The notes beneath the pieces are model-generated. The model saw only the letters and a list, made by a program, of their open reading frames with translations. It was not told the origin of the DNA and did no database searches. Positions 57,151 through 64,000 of a stretch of 64,000 bases of DNA are shown here, piece by piece. Origin of the DNA: Haliotis asinina (lineage: Eukaryota > Mollusca > Gastropoda > Lepetellida > Haliotidae); the NCBI RefSeq assembly GCF_037392515.1, contig NC_090290.1:32943753-33007752 (forward strand), in the 5' to 3' direction. The position numbers were made by a program, and so were the translations under genes. Each line of letters opens with the position of its first letter. Within the stretch, counting starts at the first letter, position 1.

Positions 57151-59370
57151 AACATCTGTTGCAGCAGAAACTGGAACATACTCGACAGCAAACTAAACAA
57201 ATTAAGAATGTAACCTTACTATTATGTAAATAGTTGTCACTTGAAAACTGAAAGATATGGGGAGAAACCCAAGGCATTTCACCTGGAAGGATTACAAAAA
57301 AATAAAACAAGATCAAAAACCTCTTAGGGAGTAAGGAATGCTATTTTTATATTCCCATTGCAGTAGGCCAGATTGGGATTGTTGACGGAACTAGAAACGT
57401 GATTTATTCCATTTATTCCGACCGTCCGAGTTAACGTGACATAGCATTTACAAGTTGGCCCATCTGCTGTTGGCAAAACATGGAGAAGCTAACCAGGTTT
57501 TACTTTTCCACCTAGAGTTATTACATCCCTGTGTTGCTGAGAAATGTCACGCAAAGCAGCGGTTTACAAGATTCCATACCTTTCTTCCTTCCTGTCGAGT
57601 TACAACAGTCGGGGTGAGAGTTCCTGCACGTCTGCAGGTTTTCAGGTGATCATTACTGGAAGCACCACATGTTGAACACAGACTCTGAGTCAGAGTCCTA
57701 CCATAATACAAAAAAATCTCAGCAGACAGAAATAACAAAGGGAAATATTTCCTGACTGAAACACAAGAGGTGATTCTGTACAGTCACACATACATGTCTT
57801 CACAATGCCACCTACAAAGTGGTCAAATCTAGACACCAAGATACTGTGAGTATTTTCAGCTGCATGGAACATCTAAATTTTTACCAAACTATCAGACTGA
57901 CTAGCTGTAAATTTAGACTATCCGTCAGAAATCTAGCATATTCTTGGGCATTCAGATGGGCCTTATATCATACACTGGTAATCCCAAACGTAACATATGT
58001 TACACAAACATTAGACCCTATAACCAATTCATTACCAGCCATAACAGACTGGACCCAGTGTTGCTGGGATAAAGTTACGCTGGCTGACAGGCAGGAAGGA
58101 CCATCACAGTGAAGATAGTAAACACACACAAACATTCATCACTAGAACTCCATTTGTAACATTTTCAAATGGTCTTAAAATACATTTAACAATCAGTGGT
58201 GTAACGAAGCGAGGTAGTCTGAAGGACATGGCCATATGGATGATGGTGTGTTCACATAATGTTGGGTCTACAACCAGAAAATGGTGATGCACAATAAAGA
58301 CACTTTTGACCAACCAGAAATTTCAAATTCCTGAAAATTTTCAAACGTTCATATGTCTTTTATGTTTTGTACCTCAGGTTGCAATGTTTGATCATAATCA
58401 TGGCGGAAGAGAAAGCTGTCAAGTCCTGCTAGGCTAAACAGTGGTCGATATTTTGATGATCTAGCTGGTATTCTGGAATTGATTCCATGTAGTCCCTCTC
58501 AAGACAAGACAATCAATTTTCATAGCTTGATGTAATGAAAATGACACACACAAGTTTTCATCACTTAAGTTCTTTTGTAAAGGGTAAATAATCTGTATAA
58601 AGATCTCTATTGAAACTGAAATTACATTCAGTAGCCTTCCTTGTCTGTCCGTATTAAAACATGTTCATTTTTCATTCATTTCTTTAATGTACAACACTGT
58701 GCTTGATATTTCATTGAAATAATCACATCCATTTATTTCTTGCCGTTACACCTTTCAATACTCCATTGTTTTCCTAGCTCAATGCAATAAATATCACATT
58801 GTACATATTGCAGCTGCAAAACACTGTAAAAGTGCAAATGATCTTTCATCTGTACTGGTTGTGGGAACAATGGAAGGAGGAGAGAAGTGTGTAGGGCCAT
58901 GTATGAGAAGGTATTCCAGCAGACTGCTCATCACTTCTCTCCATATTGACACATGGCATTTGCACATTTACACTCTGCTGGCATCACTGTGAGGATAAAC
59001 GTTGCACTGTTAGAAAACATATTTGGGAGTAGAAAAAGTCACAAACTTGGAGCCTCAGGTTTGTTACTCCAACTTCCAACAACCAACCACCACAACTCAT
59101 GCAAACATGTCCTACATGGAAATATCACATCAAATGCAGCAGCAATTGCTGAATAGACTCTCTCAGGCAGTCCACTGGATCACTGTTTGGACTTAATATT
59201 GAAATGACTTTTTGAATTGAATGATTGAGTTATGAAACTTACAAATGTTTCAGCCAAGATGCTGGGCTGGAGTATCGGTTGCCACACAACTACATGTATA
59301 GGAAAAGAATGGATATAAAGGCCTTGTAAGAAATGGTTTATAATAAGTGAGAGCATATTCACATCTTTGT
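57151..59370. other. unassigned sequence right of the retrotransposon
   Basis: No gene or repeat firmly recognised. A minus-strand exon-like piece near 57570-57690 is discussed under rejected items. Confidence 0.4.
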
Positions 59371-59458
59371 ATTCTGGTGGGGGAGTCCAGTGGTTACAGT
59401 GTTCATTCATCAAGCTGAAGACCCAGGTTTGATTCCCCACATGGCTACATGCATACAA
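59371..59458 (+). mobile_element. SINE A head fragment
   Basis: ggtgggggagtccagtggtt, aagctgaagacccaggtttg and attccccacatggctac. Only the tRNA-related half is present. Confidence 0.75.
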
Positions 59459-59777
59459 ATTACAGCTTTTGGTAGTAGTGTGTTCAGTAGATATGAAATT
59501 CTTGTGTAACTGAGAGAAGCAACTCAGCACATGACTTTGATTTAGAATATATGATTTACTTATGTGATATTGATGGTGTTGAACAATTTGGTAAGAATGA
59601 GGTGCTATGGATTTTGGATTGGATCTGCATAATTTTTCCATACTAATGTTACATAAAGGAAGTATATACATTTCTTGATATCATTGCTGAATCACAATTT
59701 AGTTATGCTGACAATGGTAACGGTCATGAACAGTCCACCTGTCTGAGAGCAGACAAGCCAATGTACTGTCACGGAAG
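59459..59777. other. unassigned sequence
   Basis: Nothing recognised. Confidence 0.4.
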
Positions 59778-59936
59778 AGTGAGTGAGTGAGCATGGGTTT
59801 ACGCCGCCTTTAGCAATATACCAGCAATATCACAGCAGGAGACACCAAAAATGGGCTTCACACATTGTACATGTGTGGAATTAAACCTGGATTATCATTG
59901 TGATGAGCTGATGTTTAAACCACTAGGCTACCATTC
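59778..59936 (-). mobile_element. SINE A, near full length, minus orientation
   Basis: gagtgagtgagtgagc, gggtttacgccgcctttagc, aatataccagcaatatcaca, aaatgggcttcacacattgt and aaaccactaggctacc. Confidence 0.88.
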
Positions 59937-60603
59937 ATTATGGTAGAGTTATACAGGGATAATAAACAAGGTCAGCACCAGATAAATAGACCCCTGGTGA
60001 CTTGTCTGCCACACATAATACTTATACAGGCACTTACATTCCTACTTCAGTGTACAATACACTCCCTGTGTGGTTAGCTCTAGCTGTGTTCAGCTACTTG
60101 GGTTAGACATCCTCAGTTTTCAGAGAACTACCTCCTGGAATCCTAGAGAGCACATAAACAATTACAGATGTAACCCTCCTTCACTCACTCTGCCCCAAAT
60201 ACTAAATACACAACCAAATAATAATCATCAGACGACTGAGATCACTTTGGTAAGAGCATGACAGATTAATTACTTTGGGTTCTGTTCGGTCTGCAAAGAA
60301 GCCATGACATTTAATTTGATTCCTGTTTTGTTCGTGAAGTTCTTGAGGCATCATGTCTGTTTTGGTCACCTTACATCAGACATGGCCATAGGGCCTACTA
60401 CAGTACATACAACAGGGATGTCAGGTGCAACTCTATTGTGATGTATCGGCATGAACATGACTGTATTCAGGTATGAAATATACATTCAAAAAAAGGTAGG
60501 GGATACTGGATTGACAAGACTGAAAAAAATGAAATGATGAAGTCAAGAAGGAAACAGATGATGATGAGAAATTAAGGTAAAATGTGACAAGTTATTCCAT
60601 TAC
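59937..60603. other. unassigned sequence
   Basis: Nothing recognised. Confidence 0.4.
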
Positions 60604-61385
60604 TGAGACAGTTAGGATACCAAGACAGTTGGGAGACAGAGACAGTTGGGACACTGTGACAGTTGGGAGACAGAGACAGTTGGGATACCGAGACAGTTGG
60701 GACACTGTGACAGTTGGGAGACAGAGACAGTTGGGATACAGAGACAGTTGGGATACAGAGACAGTTGGGACACTGTGACAGTTGGGAGACAGAGACATTT
60801 GGGATACCGAGACAGTTGGGAGACAGAGACAGTTGGGATACAGAGACAGTTGGGATACAGAGACAGTTGGGATACTGAGACAGTTGGGAGACAGAGACAG
60901 CTGGGATACTGAGACAGTTGGGATACAGAGACAGTTTGGACACTATGACAGTTGGGAGACAGAGACAGTTGGGATACCGAGACAGTTGGGACACTGACAG
61001 TTGGGAGACAGAGACAGTTGGGATACAGAGACAGTTGGGATACTGAGACAGTTGGCATACAGAGACAGTTGGGATACTGAGACAGTTGGGAGACAGAGAC
61101 AGTTGGGATACAGAGACAGTTGGGACACTGTGACAGTTGGGAGACAGAGACAGTTGGGATACAGAGACAGTTGGGATACTGAGACAGTTGGGAGACAGAG
61201 ACAGTTGGGATACCGAGACAGTTGGGAGACAGAGACAGTTGGGATACAGAGACAGTTGGGATACTGAGACAGTTGGCATACAGAGACAGTTGGGATACTG
61301 AGACAGTTGGGATACAGAGACAGTTGGGATACTGAGACAGTTGGGAGACAGAGACAGTTGGGATACCGAGACAGACGGGATACTG
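60604..61385. repeat. 16-bp minisatellite, about 48 units
   Basis: Units alternate between gagacagttgggatac and cagttgggagacagag-type variants, with tgtgacagttgggaga and atactgagac forms mixed in. The unit has no stop codon in any of six frames, which explains the long Pro-Thr-Val-Ser-Val-Ser-Gln-Leu and Asp-Ser-Trp-Asp-Thr frames; none is taken as a gene. Confidence 0.97.
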
Positions 61386-62079
61386 ACACATGAGCATTAA
61401 TTAGCTGGAACATGGAGAAACAGTCAGCTTGCTGGTATCTGTGCCCCAAGTACTCATTACATCACTGAGCTAACTGTAGGTGTAATCAGATTACTTTCTT
61501 CCATACTAGCAGTCTGACATGCAGGTGCATGGAATGCCTGCAATACCGACATCAATAGACAGACTTAAAACAGGGAATTCATAAAAAAAGCACAATACTG
61601 GGCAACTTCAAACAATATATATAATATAAAATAAGATATTTTCTAAGGAATTGTCATCACAGCTAAGGTTTTAACACAGAAGCTAAACACTGCTAATTTT
61701 TAAGAGTGAATGTTATATCACACTGCAGGTAGCATCAACACTTACAGCATGGTATGTTAAACAAGGAGGCATAATTTACACACGGCAGAATGAGCTAGGT
61801 GATTTGTAACTAGCTGCATCCCATTACATAAAGCAGTCTTCCACTACCATAAGGCCTGTACTTTAACACTGATGTACAACAGTCACACCACTATGATGAC
61901 TTTGTAACATGGAACCATCCTCCTCCAGTTGTGTCCCTGGCCAGAACAGTTTCATGTCAGTAAGAACAAGCAGATCATAACTGAGACATATTTTGACTGA
62001 GAAATACCCAGAAGTTACTGAATATTCAAAATGTTGTGTGCCATGATTATGAAATACACATATCATGGCACCCTAATCA
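61386..62079. other. unassigned sequence
   Basis: Nothing recognised. Confidence 0.4.
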
Positions 62080-62340
62080 CAGAATCCTCCAAAAAACCAT
62101 TCTCACTGCAAAAGTACTTAAAGAATCCTCTGTAAGACCATTTTCCACAGAGAGGCGTTCAAAGCATCCTCTGAAAGACCATTCTCCAAAGTCAGATGTT
62201 CAAAGAGTTCGCTTACAAACCAACATCACTCAACAGGTGTTCAAAGTGTCCTCAGAAAACCCTTCTCTATTCAGCTGTTCACAAAGTCTAGTTGAAGACC
62301 ATTCTCCAAGGATAGGTGTTCCAAGGGTACTATTAAGACA
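62080..62340. repeat. degenerate ~45-50-bp tandem repeat
   Basis: About five units share aagaccattctccaaag/ggtgttcaaag words. An open + frame through it (62036-62350) reflects the repeat, not a recognised protein. Confidence 0.7.
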
Positions 62341-63159
62341 AGTCAAATAGGTTTGCTTGTCTGTAATGTCGTTAGAACCTACACTGAAACATTGTAATGA
62401 GGAAGTTGTTCGTCCATATATTGTTATCGTTCCTAACATTTCTTTGCTTCGGATTCTAGAAGCTGATTAGATGAAAGATAAGGGCAATTTGTACACCACT
62501 CGACAGTGACATTAGAATAGAATCTATGTCAAAATGTTTTCTGTACACAATATAAAGGTTTTATATCCATACAAACTGTCCTCATTCTTCTTCCTTACCA
62601 TGTGATATTGTGATCATACAGGGTTTGGTAGATGCAGTAAAACACTAAAATCTCATACCACTCTCTACTTCCCTGAAACCTGACTGTGTAAAACAGCTCC
62701 AGTAGTAGAAAAAATAGAACTGCATCAACAAACCATACAAAAAATTATTTATCGCCAGTTGAGACATGATGAGCATTTAGATATTTTTCTTCACCAAGAA
62801 TAATACTCATTCACATAACTTCAAGTATATTAGCATCAAACCTGGTCCAGAGAAGACTCACCATGTGTAGCAGCCCATGGTAAATGTACACAACAAGAAG
62901 ATACCCTATGTTTTAGGAGAGGATTTATTTACAAAACCATACAGCACACTGCTCCAGCAACAACCAGTAGGTCGTTCTGTCTGTTAATAATAAACAAGGG
63001 ATCCTGGAATCCCTATAAAAACCCCACAGTCACGTTAGAATTAACACAGCGAAGAGTGCGACATTGTCTAATTATATATCAGTAAACAAGAGAGGTTGGA
63101 TTACAGCACTCTGCAGTAAGAGTTGCACTGACTCTCAAGTCAAACCACACAAGGAGAAG
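62341..63159. other. unassigned sequence
   Basis: Nothing supported. Confidence 0.4.
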
Positions 63160-63482
63160 CATTAGATCCTGGCCTACCGTACATCTGCTGGTGTCTACCG
63201 ACTCAGGTAGAAACAGGAGATTTCAGCCTACCATACATCTGCTGGTGTCTACCAACTCAGGTAGAAACAGGAGATCTCAGATTACTGTAACTACTGTGTC
63301 TACTGACTTAGTTAACTTTTCTGCTAACTTGATGTGCCATGCATCAGTTAATGTCTATCCGCTCAGGTAGAACAGAGAGATGTTGGCCAACAGTATATTT
63401 GCTGCTTTCTACAAGCTCAGGTAGAACAGAGAGATGTTGGCTAACAGTATATTTGTTGCTTTCTACAAGCTGAGGTAGAGAT
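63160..63482. repeat. two consecutive short tandem duplications
   Basis: A ~57-bp unit (cctaccgtacatctgctggt, gtctaccgactcaggtag) is present about twice. It is followed by a ~55-bp related unit (gagatgttggccaacagtat, tttctacaagctcaggtag) also about twice. Both end in ctcaggtag-aacag-agag, so they probably share an origin. Confidence 0.8.
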
Positions 63483-64000
63483 CTCATCCTACAGTAGTAA
63501 CACATCACACCAAGCAGACATTCAGTTATTAAAGAGAATTATGAAAAACAATCTGAGAAGTCCATGATATGAAGTAAAAAAACAAATAAAAATAAGATAC
63601 AAATATTGTTTGTCTGACCATGTACAAAAGTGAAACAAAGTAACATTATCAGTTTCTATTATCTAGGAACACAGACCAAAAATACATCCTGCAACTCCCT
63701 GTTGTGATTTGTGCCTCATTGCAGTAAATGGACATTCCAGAGTTACTGAGACAAGTGGTGTCTACCGGTTGATCCACAAAACATGTGTGCCAGTCTCTTG
63801 TTATTAATGCACTAATTAGAGGGCTCCCACAGACCTCAGATGCACAAGGGATTGATGGTATCTAAGGTTGTTCCAGATTATATTAATTGTGATATCTGAT
63901 ACTAAGAGTGCAATAGGTGAACATGGGGAGATTAGATACATCCCCTAGAGCTATTTCCCAGCAAGGAATTATACAAAGTGAACCTATAAAAAGTTGCAAT
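63483..64000. other. unassigned sequence at right edge
   Basis: Nothing recognised. Confidence 0.4.

Noticed and set aside
57560..57700. Minus-strand exon-like piece with CSTCG and a gtatgg donor
   Set aside because: No family match, a doubtful acceptor, and no neighbouring exon.
59180..59671. 163-codon minus-strand frame
   Set aside because: It runs through a SINE A head and has no recognisable domain.
60572..61449. Several 160-261 codon open frames, both strands
   Set aside because: They lie in the 16-bp minisatellite, whose unit has no stop in any frame; length carries no evidence of coding.
62862..62905. Minus-strand 44-nt exon-like piece with hydrophobic residues
   Set aside because: Splice signals exist, but it is too short and isolated to support.

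Overview
The window looks like nuclear DNA of a vetigastropod mollusc, most probably an abalone (Haliotis). The evidence is AT-rich sequence, spliced genes with large introns, and many copies of tRNA-derived SINEs whose 3' tail reads like cggcgtaaaactaaactcac. I recall that tail as typical of abalone genomes. This assignment is from memory and was not tested by search.

Region 1 (1-16,869, + strand) holds the 3' part of a boule/BOLL (DAZ family) germline RNA-binding protein gene. Nine exons can be placed; together they encode about 313 residues in one consistent frame. They run from RNP1 of the RRM, through a 19-nt microexon and a DAZ-like Tyr/Gln-rich segment, to a stop codon at 16,867-16,869. 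The first exons lie left of the window. Introns contain decayed SINEs.

Region 2 (16,870-23,905) is a convergent interval. It ends at a minus-strand terminal exon for the C-terminus of a divergent dynein heavy chain, possibly DNHD1-like. Both genes would fit roles in sperm, so they lie tail to tail. I could not find the next upstream dynein exon.

Region 3 (23.9-49.9 kb) is mostly repeats. It includes a duplicated CRE-containing element with a large hairpin (26.5-28.0 kb), a 43-bp minisatellite (28.1-29.3 kb), a 23-bp minisatellite next to a perfect small palindrome (29.4-29.6 kb), a Tc1/mariner transposase remnant (33.8-34.0 kb), a dimeric dispersed repeat (36.6-37.0 kb), several foldback MITEs and SINEs, and simple repeats. 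Only weak exon candidates are visible.

Region 4 (49,866-57,150) is a nearly complete Ty3/gypsy LTR retrotransposon with uninterrupted ORFs. It has short LTRs (114/114 identical where both exist), a tRNA-Leu-like primer site, a 1,770-residue single-frame Gag-Pol and a polypurine tract. An extra 256-residue ORF precedes Gag. Its SDS near the N-terminus and DGIH near the C-terminus resemble an SGNH/GDSL hydrolase. This is the most interesting system in the window.

Region 5 (57,151-64,000) has SINEs, a large 16-bp minisatellite (60.6-61.4 kb) and other degenerate tandem repeats, with no convincing gene.
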